64,000 bases of DNA from RYN-428 sp035551995 (GTDB lineage: Bacteria > Planctomycetota > Phycisphaerae > Tepidisphaerales > Tepidisphaeraceae), in assembly GCA_035551995.1 (NCBI GenBank), contig DASZME010000066.1, forward strand, positions 10,282 to 74,281. Reading direction: 5' to 3'. Position numbers and translations under genes: made by a program. Positions 16,434 through 25,312 of this stretch are shown here, piece after piece. The notes beneath the pieces are model-generated. The model saw only the letters and a list, made by a program, of their open reading frames with translations, made no database searches and was not told the DNA's origin. The stretch's first letter is position 1. The number at the start of each line of letters is the position of its first letter.

Positions 16434-17303
16434 TTATCGCATGTCCATGGCGACCAAGCCTTCGATTGTTTTTTTGGTAGTCTCGTTGGCTTCCCACAGG
16501 GGCAATCTCAGTTCGCCCGAATCCCTTCCGGCCAGCTTCATCGCGTACTTGATCCCGGCCGGATTTCCGTCGAGGAAGAGAGAACGAATCAACGGAAACA
16601 GTTTGTGATGAATCGCTCGCGCCGCCGCATAATCGCCCTTGGTCGCGGCGGCGGCCAAGGCATGCGTTTCTCCCGGCGCCAGGTTGGAAATCACGCTGAT
16701 CACGCCTTTGGCGCCGAGCGACATGAGCGGCAGCGTGAGCGAATCGTCGCCGCTCAATACCGTGATGTCGCACAGCGACATGATCTCGCTGGCCATGTCC
16801 ATTGAGCCGGTCGCTTCCTTGATCGCGGCGATCCGGCGTCCGGATTCCTTGTAGAGACGCGCGACGGTTTGCGCGGACATCGTGATGCCGGTGCGGCCGG
16901 GAATGTTGTAAAGGACGATCGGCAGATCGCTGGCGTCGGCGAGCGTCATGAAATGCCGATAGAGGCCTTCCTGCGACGGCTTGTTGTAATACGGATTGAC
17001 CGACAAACAGGCGTCGGCGCCGACGCGTTTGGCGATGTGGTGCAGTTCCATCGCTTCGGCGGTGGAATTGGCGCCGGCGCCGGCGATCACCGGCACGCGC
17101 CCTTTGGCGAACTGCACTGCCAGCTCGATCACGCGGGCGTGTTCCTTGAAATCGAGCGTGGGCGATTCCCCGGTGGTTCCGACGGGGACAAGTCCGTCGA
17201 TCCCGTGCTTGATTTGATATTCGACCTGTTCGCGGAGACGCGCTTCATCGAGCTTGCCGCCGCTGAAGGGTGTAACCATTGCCGTATATGCACCTGTGAA
17301 CAT
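16434..17303 (-). CDS. dapA: 4-hydroxy-tetrahydrodipicolinate synthase
   Basis: The enzyme condenses pyruvate with aspartate semialdehyde in lysine and diaminopimelate synthesis. The 289-residue length is standard. Visible family marks are VPVGTTGESPTL, VIAGAGANST, SVNPYYNKPSQEGLYRHF, VLYNIPGRTG (Tyr of the proton relay) and IAAIKEATG, whose Lys forms the Schiff base with pyruvate. ISVISNLAPG and GNPAGIKYAM complete the pattern. It is a single transcription unit, with repeats on both flanks and no leader element recognised. Confidence 0.96.
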   Translation of the reverse strand: MFTGAYTAMVTPFSGGKLDEARLREQVEYQIKHGIDGLVPVGTTGESPTLDFKEHARVIELAVQFAKGRVPVIAGAGANSTAEAMELHHIAKRVGADACLSVNPYYNKPSQEGLYRHFMTLADASDLPIVLYNIPGRTGITMSAQTVARLYKESGRRIAAIKEATGSMDMASEIMSLCDITVLSGDDSLTLPLMSLGAKGVISVISNLAPGETHALAAAATKGDYAAARAIHHKLFPLIRSLFLDGNPAGIKYAMKLAGRDSGELRLPLWEANETTKKTIEGLVAMDMR

Positions 17304-17347
17304 AGTTAATCGCCGGTAAGTTCGTTAAAAGTCAGCCGTTTGGCTCC

Positions 17348-17522
17348 AAATAACCTTGCGCGATCACGCGCGTTCTTTTTTACACCCTCGCCCGGTACTC
17401 CGGGAGAGCATACACAAGGGAAGGGTGAGGGTTTCTTGGAAGCGTGGGATTTTATCGTGACTTGCGTCTTTCCAAAAAACCCTCTCCCCAGCCCTCTCCC
17501 GGATTACCCGGCGAGGGAGTAG
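17348..17522. repeat. Dispersed repeat R3 with imperfect inverted ends, copy 1
   Basis: Positions 17348-17397 (AAATAACCTTGCGCG...CCCTCGCCCGGTA) match 54594-54642 closely. Beyond it, CCCTCGCCCGG, CTCCGGGAGAG and AAGGGTGAGGGTTTCTTGGA are mirrored by TTCCAAAAAACCCTCTCCCC, CCCTCTCCCGG and CCGGCGAGGG, ending near 17518, so the whole can fold back on itself. Repeats of the CCCTCTCCCGG kind are common in many bacteria. It lies downstream of pdxJ. Confidence 0.7.
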
Positions 17523-17559
17523 AACACGAAATCGCACACGGTTATTTAGTCGTTCGTCG

Positions 17560-18273
17560 TCATCGATTCAATATTTTTTTCATTTCTCTCACCGCTTCTC
17601 TAAGGCCGACAAAAACGGCACGGCTGACGATCGCATGGCCGATATTCAGTTCCCGCATCTTCGGCAACGCCGCCACGGGAATCACGTTGCGGTAATTGAG
17701 CCCATGACCGGCATGCAATCGCAACCCCAGGCGGTTGATCGTTTCGGCCGCTTTGGAAAGCCGGTCCAATTGCTTATCTATTTCTTGCTCGGGCGCGTTG
17801 GCGTATTCGCCGGTGTGTAGTTCTATGGCGTCAAAACCTGCGCGGGCGGCGGCCTGGATTTGCTTTTCCTCGGGATCGATAAAGGCCGAGACAAGAGCCG
17901 CCGCGGCCTTCAATCGGCATACCGCTCCAGCCACCGCAGCCGGATCGCGCAGCAGGTCGATGCCTCCCTCGGTGGTCACTTCCTCGCGGCGTTCGGGGAC
18001 GAGGGTCGCCTGGTCGGGCTTCGTCATCACCGCGAAATCGACGATGTCCGGCGCCAGGCTCAACTCGAGATTGAGTTTGCATTGCACCGTCTGGCGAAGC
18101 AGCCGCACGTCGCGATCGTTGATATGGCGGCGATCTTCGCGGAGGTGAACGGTAATGGTATCGGCGCCGCCGAGCTCGGCTTCCGCCGCCGCCCAGACCG
18201 GATCGGGCTCATAGGTTCGGCGGGCTTGCCGCAAGGTCGCGACATGGTCGATGTTGACGCCTAGCTCAATCAT
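17560..18273 (-). CDS. pdxJ: Pyridoxine 5'-phosphate synthase
   Basis: The 237-residue protein is a standard-length PdxJ, which makes pyridoxine 5'-phosphate from 1-deoxyxylulose 5-phosphate and 3-amino-2-oxopropyl phosphate. The signature LGVNIDHVATLRQARRT opens the protein. HLREDRRHI, CKLNLELS, LVPERREEVTTEGGIDL, SAFIDPE, ELHTGEYAN and HAGHGLNYRNV follow in normal order and contain the phosphate-binding and catalytic Glu/His residues. Single gene on the minus strand, divergent from the secreted HEAT-like protein. Confidence 0.96.
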   Translation of the reverse strand: MIELGVNIDHVATLRQARRTYEPDPVWAAAEAELGGADTITVHLREDRRHINDRDVRLLRQTVQCKLNLELSLAPDIVDFAVMTKPDQATLVPERREEVTTEGGIDLLRDPAAVAGAVCRLKAAAALVSAFIDPEEKQIQAAARAGFDAIELHTGEYANAPEQEIDKQLDRLSKAAETINRLGLRLHAGHGLNYRNVIPVAALPKMRELNIGHAIVSRAVFVGLREAVREMKKILNR

Positions 18274-18397
18274 GAGCCACGCATTGTAGAGCGATCCTGC
18301 GTTTTCTCAAAGGGACGCAAAAAGACTCAATCAACATGCTTTAACATTTGAGCCGGCCAAAGGCATAATTATGTTTCGGGCGCAGCGGGGAGGTGAT

Positions 18398-19750
18398 ATG
18401 ATCGTCATCATGCGTTCATATACCATTGCGGCGGCGTGCGCGCTTCTGGGCGTTCAATCCCTTGCCGGCGCTCAATCCACCAAGCCGGCGCCGGCCACCC
18501 TGCCGGCTACGCAGGCCGTGGCGACGACGCGCCCCTCGGCTGATTCGTTCCTTCCCCGTTTGGCCAGCGACGTCTGGCAAGACCGCCAGCGCGCAGCCGA
18601 CGATCTGGTCCGCATGGGCGAAGACGCCCGACCGATTGTCAAGCAATTGCTGGCTCGTTCCCTTGGCGATATCGATGTCCGCACCCGTCTTGAGACCGTG
18701 CGCTCGCTGCTTGACGAGAATCGGATATTGGGTCCGTCATACATCACGATTCATTTGAAGGATGCCGACCCCAAGACGGTTTTCGAGGAAGTTTCACGGC
18801 AGTGCTACAGCGATCTCAAGCCGTTTCCGGACAATCTCTTCGACCAGAAGGATTTGCCGAAAGTCAGCGTCGATATCGATCGCCAGCCGTTCTGGACGGC
18901 GATGTCGCAAATTTCCGAAAAGACGGGAATAGACCTGCAGCAATACAACGAGGGGGTTCGGCTGATGCGCGGCGGGTTTCGCGTGACGTCGGCGTATTCG
19001 GCCATTCAGGGGCCGTTCCTGGTCGTCGCCAACTCCATCACCCGCACGCAGACCGAAATGCTGGCCAACGGCGGCGGAAGCTCTTCGGAATTCTGCATGC
19101 AATTGGTCGTTTATTCAGAGCCGAAATTACATGTGCTCAGTTCCAGCTCGACCGTGAAGATTGATGTAGCGGTCGATAACGCCGGCAATTCGTTGATTCC
19201 CACCGCACCGGACAACCGCGGCTATTACGGCGGCGCCAGCGGAATCTGGAATCTCTATTCCCAGTTGAAATTTCCCGACAAAAAGCCGGGAACACGCATC
19301 GCCCGCTTCAAGGGGAGCGCCGACTTCGTGGTTCAGACCAAGAGCCAGCAGATTCAGATTCCCGACATCGTCGGCATTAAGGAGGTCACGCGGGTCGTCG
19401 CGGACATTCCGGTGGTTTTTCACGAGATGAAAAAGAACGGCGAGATTTGGGAACTTCGCCTCAGCGCCAATCCCCAGGCGCTGGGGCCTGGCCGCTGGAA
19501 TCAGTTCAACCAGAGCGTGCAGTCAAACCTGCAGGTCGTGGACAACGCCGGCCAGATCCTCGATCACCGCGGGATGCGCAGCCGCGGAACCGGCAACGGC
19601 ATCGAATTCACGCTGCTCTTCGCCAAATCGATGCGCCCGTCCGACGCCCGATCGTCCGGCGACCCCGCGAAAGTGCTTTGGGAAATTTCGACGGGCAGCA
19701 AGGAAATCAACGTGCCGTTCGAGTTCAAGGATTTGCCGATGCCCCGATGA
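18398..19750 (+). CDS. Secreted protein with a HEAT-like segment, function unknown
   Basis: A 450-residue protein with signal peptide (AAACALLGVQSLAGA), a Pro/Thr/Ala-rich linker, then a helical HEAT-like stretch (WQDRQRAADDLVRMGEDARPIVKQLLAR and the next pair) up to about residue 110. The rest is beta-rich, with no catalytic motif recognised. SYITIHLKDADPKTVFEEVSRQ resembles the secretin and TonB short-domain pattern found in several planctomycete proteins (weak). The ATG at 18398 is favoured by GGAGG immediately upstream. Neighbours pdxJ (divergent) and a lipoprotein (convergent) give no functional hint. Confidence 0.7.
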   Translation: MIVIMRSYTIAAACALLGVQSLAGAQSTKPAPATLPATQAVATTRPSADSFLPRLASDVWQDRQRAADDLVRMGEDARPIVKQLLARSLGDIDVRTRLETVRSLLDENRILGPSYITIHLKDADPKTVFEEVSRQCYSDLKPFPDNLFDQKDLPKVSVDIDRQPFWTAMSQISEKTGIDLQQYNEGVRLMRGGFRVTSAYSAIQGPFLVVANSITRTQTEMLANGGGSSSEFCMQLVVYSEPKLHVLSSSSTVKIDVAVDNAGNSLIPTAPDNRGYYGGASGIWNLYSQLKFPDKKPGTRIARFKGSADFVVQTKSQQIQIPDIVGIKEVTRVVADIPVVFHEMKKNGEIWELRLSANPQALGPGRWNQFNQSVQSNLQVVDNAGQILDHRGMRSRGTGNGIEFTLLFAKSMRPSDARSSGDPAKVLWEISTGSKEINVPFEFKDLPMPR

Positions 19751-19759
19751 ACGGCGGCG

Positions 19760-20440
19760 TCATCCCTCCAGATGCTTTTCGGCTTGTGGCGGCTGACGTT
19801 TTTCCCCGTCGGCGACGGCGGAATTTTCCGGTTGTTTGTCGGCGGTACTGGGGATCACCGTATCGATGCTCCGAGCCGCGATGCTAAGCTCCGACGGATC
19901 AGGCGAATAGCGGGTCTTGTATCCGCTGTAGACGATCCAGGCGTCCAGGCCGTCGGTTACCGCGTATCCGCGGACATGATATTTTTCGTTCTCGGCTTCG
20001 AACCAGGGACGGCCCAGCGCATCGGTCCATTGGGCAACGGCTTTGCCGTCGGGTCCATCCTTTGAATATTCAAGCTTCGCGAACCACAGCAGCGTCTTGG
20101 CGCTCAGCGCCATCGGCAGGCGGGCGTAAAGCACGCCCATTCCGGTATGACCGGACGGCGATTTCCACTGCTGGTGCGTGTAGAGCGGCGTTGTCTGGAG
20201 GCGCAATGCGATCCACCGCTCCGGCAGCGAGCAGGACATCGCCACCGGGCCCACTTCCTGCATCGGCCTGAGCCCCGAGAAATCGACGCCGGGCAAATGC
20301 GAAAGCAGGGCCCGATTGGAAACGGTCGGGCCGGGGGTCTGGCAGCCGACGACGCCTCCCGCCGCGATCAATAGGCACGCGACGCGAACCCATTTTCCAA
20401 GCACAGCGGCGAGTGAATCCAATTCCGATAAAGCATCCAT
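19760..20440 (-). CDS. Putative lipoprotein, paralogue of the next gene
   Basis: The start at 20440 has GGGAG six bases upstream. A hydrophobic segment ends in AAGGVVGCQT, a lipobox-like cysteine. The mature part shares a pattern with the protein at 20694-21305: a HxxW/VWKSPSG(H/D)T block, a GVLYARLP/GVVLMHLP strand, and near the C-terminus YAVTDGLDAWIVYSG against LTVRGWRAWAVYAG. The tail is rich in charged residues. It is probably anchored to a membrane and faces the periplasm. Function unknown. Confidence 0.68.
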   Translation of the reverse strand: MDALSELDSLAAVLGKWVRVACLLIAAGGVVGCQTPGPTVSNRALLSHLPGVDFSGLRPMQEVGPVAMSCSLPERWIALRLQTTPLYTHQQWKSPSGHTGMGVLYARLPMALSAKTLLWFAKLEYSKDGPDGKAVAQWTDALGRPWFEAENEKYHVRGYAVTDGLDAWIVYSGYKTRYSPDPSELSIAARSIDTVIPSTADKQPENSAVADGEKRQPPQAEKHLEG

Positions 20441-20693
20441 AGCTACTCCCAAGTACAACTGGAGCGCGCTGGTAATTCCCTTGCGGCCGATTTATTCGTT
20501 ATCGGCCGGTTGCGGTCGTGAAACCTAATTTTGAATCATCCAATTAGACCGCGACCGCAAAGTTTCCTTTACAGTCGAACCTGACCTGGATTTTCAAAAC
20601 CAAGAAGTCCGAATGACGGTTCGTCAAACGGTTGTTAGCCCACCGTCATACGGCAGACCCTGCAGATAGTTTGCGAAAAAATAAAAATTAGCT

Positions 20694-21305
20694 TTATTCG
20701 GCAAAAGCCGATTCGGCCGGCAACCCCACCCGCGTATGGTCTCGAGCCCGCTCGGCCTGTCGCAATTCAGCCATATTGGCCGGTTTTTCGCGAAGCGAAC
20801 CGGCATATACCGCCCACGCCCGCCAGCCTCGAACCGTTAGATCCACCCGAAGTACATACTGACCGCTTTCGGCGGTGAATCGATATCCGGGAAGATCCGG
20901 AGCGGCCTGTTTGGTCAGCAATTGGGCCTCGTGATCGGTCTCCCTCAGATGATTGAGAAACCCGGCCAACACCAAATCGGGTCCCACCGGAAACGGAAGG
21001 TGCATGAGAACCACCCCGTAAGCGGTATCGCCGGTGGGGCTTTTCCAGACGACGTGAGCGTGCTTTGCATCGATGCGGCGCGGATCTTCGACCCAGCCGG
21101 TCGGAGGATCGACCAAGGCATCGACCGCTTTCACGGCCTCGACGCTTGCGACGATGGGCGTTGTCGGCTCCGTCGTCGACAGGGTCGAAAGGGCTTGCGG
21201 CGAGGAATCGGCCGGAGTTTGCACGGCAGTGTGGCAGCCCAAACCGCCGACAGCAAAGCCGACGGCTCCGATGAGTCTGGTGAATCGCAAAAGCAGTTGG
21301 TGCAT
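20694..21305 (-). CDS. Putative lipoprotein, paralogue of the previous gene
   Basis: Starting at the ATG at 21305 the protein has a short signal sequence ending AVGGLGCHT, a lipobox. The body is the same unknown domain as in the gene at 19760-20440 (VVWKSPTGDTAYGVVLMHLP and RGWRAWAVYAGS). The two genes lie on the same strand, about 250 bases apart, which suggests an old tandem duplication that has diverged strongly. No enzymatic motif is visible. Confidence 0.66.
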   Translation of the reverse strand: MHQLLLRFTRLIGAVGFAVGGLGCHTAVQTPADSSPQALSTLSTTEPTTPIVASVEAVKAVDALVDPPTGWVEDPRRIDAKHAHVVWKSPTGDTAYGVVLMHLPFPVGPDLVLAGFLNHLRETDHEAQLLTKQAAPDLPGYRFTAESGQYVLRVDLTVRGWRAWAVYAGSLREKPANMAELRQAERARDHTRVGLPAESAFAE

Positions 21306-21365
21306 GAGCGCTCTTCCGCTCCTATCGACACTTGGCCCAAGCGACGTCATATGACCCGGCCGCAC

Positions 21366-21416
21366 AAAAACAAGGCCGCCATCCGAGATTTTGACGGGGG
21401 CTCATCGGATGGCGGC
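21366..21416 (-). terminator. Terminator downstream of rpmE
   Basis: A perfect 12-bp stem (GCCGCCATCCGA, arms 21375-21386 and 21405-21416) is followed on the minus strand by CTTGTTTTTG. It lies 43 bases past the rpmE stop. Confidence 0.75.
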
Positions 21417-21458
21417 GTCGAAATTATGCAAAACCCACGCCGCTGATCGGCGACCGGG

Positions 21459-21716
21459 TTATTTTGCGGCCCCGGCGGGGGCGGCGGCAGGCGCGGCCGA
21501 ACTCTTCTGGAAACTATACGTTCCGCCGAATTTCTTGCTGAACCGCTCCACGCGACCGGCGGCGTCGACAAATTTCTGCTTGCCGGTGAAAAAGGGATGA
21601 CAGGCGCTGCAAATATCGACCGCAATGCGAGCACGCGTGCTGCGGGTAACAAATGTATTGCCGCAGGCGCAGTGAACGTTGCAGACCTGATAACGGGGAT
21701 GAATCTTGGCTTTCAC
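21459..21716 (-). CDS. rpmE: 50S ribosomal protein L31
   Basis: The 85-residue protein reads KAKIHPRYQVCNVHCACGNTF, then VDICSACHPFFTGKQKFVD and AGRVERFSKKFG, the standard L31 pattern. The Cys residues in CNVHCACG and CSACH mark the zinc-binding type. An Ala/Pro-rich tail of about 15 residues is an extension. The start is a GTG at 21716 with AAGGAG nine bases before it; no in-frame ATG gives a sensible N-terminus. A strong terminator follows. Confidence 0.94.
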   Translation of the reverse strand: MKAKIHPRYQVCNVHCACGNTFVTRSTRARIAVDICSACHPFFTGKQKFVDAAGRVERFSKKFGGTYSFQKSSAAPAAAPAGAAK

Positions 21717-22062
21717 GACATTTACTCCTTGGCCCTGGCGTGCGTGTGGCGACCTTCGCCGCACGTCAGCCGAGGCGGATCAATAATACGCTCCGTACGC
21801 CACCGGGTTTCAAAACCATCGGGCAACGAAGCGAGCCCCACATTCTACAGAAGTATAAATCCGGTTCAAGGCGCGTAGGTACATTGATAGTGTAGCCGCA
21901 AAGGGCGCGCTATTGAATGTTCGCCCCGTTTCCCTCTCCGGGGTGCGCCGCGGGAGGAGGTAAGAGTCCCGAAGCGATCGCCCCCGACGGTATGGCGGCG
22001 CGTATTGCGGGTTGATGCCGGGCTTCGGTCAAAGCCACAACCTATGCCGGGAAGGACATCAC
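21717..22062. other. Divergent intergenic stretch
   Basis: Between rpmE (minus) and a secreted protein (plus). It must hold both promoters, but no clear -35/-10 pair was recognised. No gene or repeat seen. Confidence 0.4.
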
Positions 22063-23124
22063 ATGCGCAATTTCCCCGCTCAATGCCTCACTTTGTTCGC
22101 CTGTGTCGTCATCGCATTGACGCTTTACGTTCCCATCGCGCCGGCGGCGGAGAAGGCGCCCACGACGTTGCCGGCGGGGCTGCACGACCGAATCGTCGCT
22201 AGATATATCAATGGAACGTGGGAAGAATTGGGCAAGGAACTGTCGATCGAAGCCAAAAACATCGGCGCCTTGCCGGCCGCACAAAAAGCCGACGCGGATT
22301 ACATCCGCAAAGCGATGGCGGAATGCCGGCCGGCCTGGTGGAAACTGTGCAAAGCGGGTCAGAAGATCAAATTTCGCCCGGCGCCGTGGGGCCATTCGCT
22401 GTCCGGCACGTATGACCCGGAAGCCAAAATCATCCGCCTCGATTTTTACAACGGCTCGCCGTCCGTCACGTTTGGTTGGAACGCGGCCAACATGGATAAC
22501 CTTGCCGTCGAAGGGGAGCTGCCTTTTACCAAAGGGGAAACTGTCGATCTGGATATTTGGACGGCGATTGGGTCGGCGGAAAGCTGGATCGATGTTCCGC
22601 CGCGGGTTCAACTGAATATGACCGAGGCGGCGCGATCCGGGCTGAATCGATTTCTCGATTGCCGCGGGAACATCTGCGGCGCCTATTACGCCACCCCAGG
22701 CGCTCGCCGTCTGGCGATCTGGAACGGTATCTCGGGCTGGAGCCATGAGTATGACAAAAGCGTAACGAACATGTCGCGCAAAACCGTCGGCGCGTTGTTC
22801 GCGGCCGAGGTGCTTGGGCATCGGCAGATTTATGTTTCCATTCCGCGCCCGGAAGAACCGCCGGCGGACGGCGCGGAATCAAAGATGGTCTGGCAGTTAC
22901 AGGAATGGATTCGATACCACGAGATTCCGTTTGCCGAGGACAGGGCGTTTCGCGATGCCCTTAAAGCGTTTGCGACGACAAATGACGCGCGGGTGCGGGC
23001 CACCGGAAAGCTAACGCTGCCGAACGGGCTGGCGATGTCGCTCGATCCCGAGGCGGATAAGCCGCTGGCGGTGCAGCGCGATAAGTGGATCAAAGCGCAA
23101 TACGCGAAGGCGCCGGCGAGATAG
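22063..23124 (+). CDS. Secreted protein of unknown function
   Basis: A 353-residue protein with AAGGA before its ATG at 22063 and a signal peptide (LTLFACVVIALTLYVPIAPAAE). The rest is soluble. It contains repeated Trp-rich stretches (CRPAWWKLCKAG, PAPWGHSLSGTYDPEAKII, FGWNAANMDNLAVEG) and no motif I can assign. Two upstream in-frame ATGs give no signal peptide at the right place. It is followed after ten bases by a convergent gene. Confidence 0.7.
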   Translation: MRNFPAQCLTLFACVVIALTLYVPIAPAAEKAPTTLPAGLHDRIVARYINGTWEELGKELSIEAKNIGALPAAQKADADYIRKAMAECRPAWWKLCKAGQKIKFRPAPWGHSLSGTYDPEAKIIRLDFYNGSPSVTFGWNAANMDNLAVEGELPFTKGETVDLDIWTAIGSAESWIDVPPRVQLNMTEAARSGLNRFLDCRGNICGAYYATPGARRLAIWNGISGWSHEYDKSVTNMSRKTVGALFAAEVLGHRQIYVSIPRPEEPPADGAESKMVWQLQEWIRYHEIPFAEDRAFRDALKAFATTNDARVRATGKLTLPNGLAMSLDPEADKPLAVQRDKWIKAQYAKAPAR

Positions 23125-23134
23125 CGACGCTCGA

Positions 23135-25063
23135 TCAGTCGGGATCGGCGCTGATGTCGATCACGCGGGCGGTCTCCAGCGTCACGTCGGAATACCAGCT
23201 TCCAAATCCAAGCCATCGCGGGTCTTTGACTTTCCAGAAGGCATTATCCCGGCCGACGATCTCCGCGACGTCGGTTTTCCAGTCGTTGACGACGACGCCG
23301 TTCACCGTTGCCCGAATCCCGTTGCGGCGCACTTCGAGAATCGACGTGGTGGCCCGGGTCGGCTGTAAAAAGATAGGAAGCGACATTGGCGGAACGGCGG
23401 CCATCTTCGTGGCGCTGATCTCAAAGAAACAACTGGTTTTGTTCAACACCCACGGGAGAGCCGAATCCTTTGCGGGGATAAATTGGGCGGCGGAATTGAC
23501 CGACTTATGCGCGGTGAATTGGATGATGTAGTCGTACTCATCGGGCCGCTTGAACGTAAACTGAACCTGCGAAATTCCGACGTTGGTGCAGGAAAGGCCG
23601 GAACGACTGACGGTCCACGTTCCGCTCACCACGTCGCGATTGGGTCGGAACGCGGCGAGCAAATCGACCGAAGCGGAGTTCGACAGAAAACGCGACATCG
23701 CCCGTTCGGGCGGCGCTCCGGTGGCCGATGAGATGCCGCGGCGATACCAGTGCGCCGCGCGCTGCTTGCAGCGCGCGGCGACGGCGGCGTTGCTCTCCGA
23801 GGCGGCGCGGTCGAACCAGCCGTCGGCCAGCTGAAGCTGCGCTTCGGAGACGGCGGGGGCGGCCAGATCGTTTTGCGCCAGCACCTTGAGTGTCAGGTCC
23901 GACCCTTTCACCAGGAACGGCAATCCCTTTTTCCAACTGCCGGCGGTGAGGCAATAAAATCGGCCGGCCTTGAGGTTCAGCTCAGGATCATCGGGCTTTT
24001 CGGCCAGTTTTTTCATCATCGGCCCAACCCGCAAGAATTCAGCGCGGGATTCGCGAACCTCCTTTTCCAGCTGGGCGTGCCGGGCCGTGAGGCCTTCGTC
24101 ATTGGCTCCGCCCAGCGCGGCTTGAGCGAGGGCCAGGGCCTTTATGGCGAGGTCATAGTTGTCGGCATGGGCGGCATCGGAGGCGACGGCCAGATCGGCC
24201 GCCGCGAGATTGCGCGCCGAAACGGCGATTTTTCCCGGCGCCGACCCCGCCGCCGTCAGTACCGCAAGCCGAACGTCGATTTCCTCTACCTGAAACGAGG
24301 AGGCGATGCCCGATATGCACCGGTCGACGACTTTGAGATCGCCGATCACGGCGGCTATTTCCGCCGCCTCGCGAAGCGCCGCATACTGCCCGGCGGCGTC
24401 GGGCGCCGCCTCCGATTCGGCCAGCAGTTTCTCCACCAGCGACATACGCACGACCGCGGTTGTGTTGGCGTAAAAAGTGGCGTACTGCGTTTTGATTTTT
24501 TTGCGCGAAGCCGCCAGCGAGGCCTCGGGCGGCAGCGGCAGACGGGCGCGGAGCCGCGTCGAAGCGGTCAGTGGAACGATGTCTTCCGTTCCCGGCGACG
24601 TGGTGGGATCGGGCGGGCCGTAGAGCGTTTCGAGTTGTTGCCCGACGTAAACGGCGACGGACGCGTCGCCCAGCGCCGTCGCCATTCGGCGCGAGTCGCG
24701 CAACAGGACATATCTTCCCGCCGGATCATCCTTTGTTTGGGCGGCGTCATCGAGCATCATCTGCAGCAGTTTGCGACGGGCCGCGTCGGACTTGTCGGCG
24801 TTTTCGACCTCATAGGCGTCATGCACGCGCCGCTCGGCCCGTTCAAGGGCCATACCCGACGGCGCCGGCGCGCGACCGGCATCCGGCGCGACGGGCGGAG
24901 CGGGAACAGGCGCGCCTGGAATGGGAGGCGCCTGTTGTGCCCGCGCGATAAACGCCATGGCGCACACGAGAGAAAAGGCGGCACATCTCAGTGCGCCGCG
25001 GCGCAGCCGCAAGGACGAAAGTGCTGCAAATCCGCAGGAAAGACACACTATCCGATCCCCCAT
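23135..25063 (-). CDS. Large secreted planctomycete protein with C-terminal lectin-like region
   Basis: A 642-residue protein starting at an ATG with GGAG upstream. A signal peptide and a Pro/Ala-rich linker are followed by a long helical region (about residues 70-470) built of TPR-like helices: ARRKLLQMMLDDA, YVLLRDSRRMATALGD, AGRFYCLTAGSWKKGLPFL. The last 170 residues are beta-rich (GTWTVSRSGLSC, YDYIIQFTAHKS, LEVRRNGIRATVNGVVVNDW) and look like the concanavalin-type fold of 3-keto-disaccharide hydrolase (DUF1080)-like proteins. The helical region is shared with the protein at 33542-35788. Cell-surface or periplasmic carbohydrate contact is an inference. Confidence 0.75.
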   Translation of the reverse strand: MGDRIVCLSCGFAALSSLRLRRGALRCAAFSLVCAMAFIARAQQAPPIPGAPVPAPPVAPDAGRAPAPSGMALERAERRVHDAYEVENADKSDAARRKLLQMMLDDAAQTKDDPAGRYVLLRDSRRMATALGDASVAVYVGQQLETLYGPPDPTTSPGTEDIVPLTASTRLRARLPLPPEASLAASRKKIKTQYATFYANTTAVVRMSLVEKLLAESEAAPDAAGQYAALREAAEIAAVIGDLKVVDRCISGIASSFQVEEIDVRLAVLTAAGSAPGKIAVSARNLAAADLAVASDAAHADNYDLAIKALALAQAALGGANDEGLTARHAQLEKEVRESRAEFLRVGPMMKKLAEKPDDPELNLKAGRFYCLTAGSWKKGLPFLVKGSDLTLKVLAQNDLAAPAVSEAQLQLADGWFDRAASESNAAVAARCKQRAAHWYRRGISSATGAPPERAMSRFLSNSASVDLLAAFRPNRDVVSGTWTVSRSGLSCTNVGISQVQFTFKRPDEYDYIIQFTAHKSVNSAAQFIPAKDSALPWVLNKTSCFFEISATKMAAVPPMSLPIFLQPTRATTSILEVRRNGIRATVNGVVVNDWKTDVAEIVGRDNAFWKVKDPRWLGFGSWYSDVTLETARVIDISADPD

Positions 25064-25111
25064 TGTTTCTCCGTTGGACGGTCACCCGAGACACAAAAAA
25101 AGATTACGGTC

Positions 25112-25150
25112 CGCGTGCGAAGCACTCCTCATTCCTTAGCCGCCCTGCGT
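25112..25150 (+). repeat. Dispersed repeat R1, truncated copy G
   Basis: GCGTGCGAAGCACTCCTCAT then TCCTTAGCCGCCCTGC matches the flank and first third of copy F at 63080-63117, after which similarity stops. Confidence 0.5.
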
Positions 25151-25166
25151 ACACTTACACGTCATT

Positions 25167-25237
25167 TTGACCCCTGAATTATTCTTCCAGCACATCGCAG
25201 GGTGAATATTGGCTTTTAAGCTTAATTCAGGAGTCAA
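25167..25237. repeat. Inverted repeat upstream of a recombinase remnant
   Basis: TTGACCCCTGAATTA (25167-25181) and its inverse TAATTCAGGAGTCAA (25223-25237) match at 14 of 15 positions, 41 bases apart. The right arm ends two bases before the start codon of the recombinase remnant, a position fitting an operator or recombination site. Confidence 0.6.
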
Positions 25238-25239
25238 GC

Positions 25240-25312
25240 ATGACAATCACCGTCTATTCATATCTTCGTTTCAGCGCCAAAGGCCGTCAAGCCAGAGGCG
25301 ACAGCACACCCC
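25240..25312 (+). pseudogene. Serine recombinase N-terminal remnant
   Basis: From the ATG at 25240 the frame reads VYSYLRFSAKGRQARGDS, which follows the start of large serine recombinases (YSYLRFSTPEQ..GDS), including the region of the nucleophilic serine. Homology ends abruptly near 25305, where the sequence becomes the reverse complement of a metallo-beta-lactamase-fold gene. Only about 20 codons remain, so it cannot be active. Confidence 0.55.

Noticed and set aside
23750..25177. A 475-codon plus-strand frame opposite the large secreted protein
   Set aside because: Composition is biased to Arg/Gly and has no domain; the minus-strand gene has a signal peptide and a paralogue in the window.
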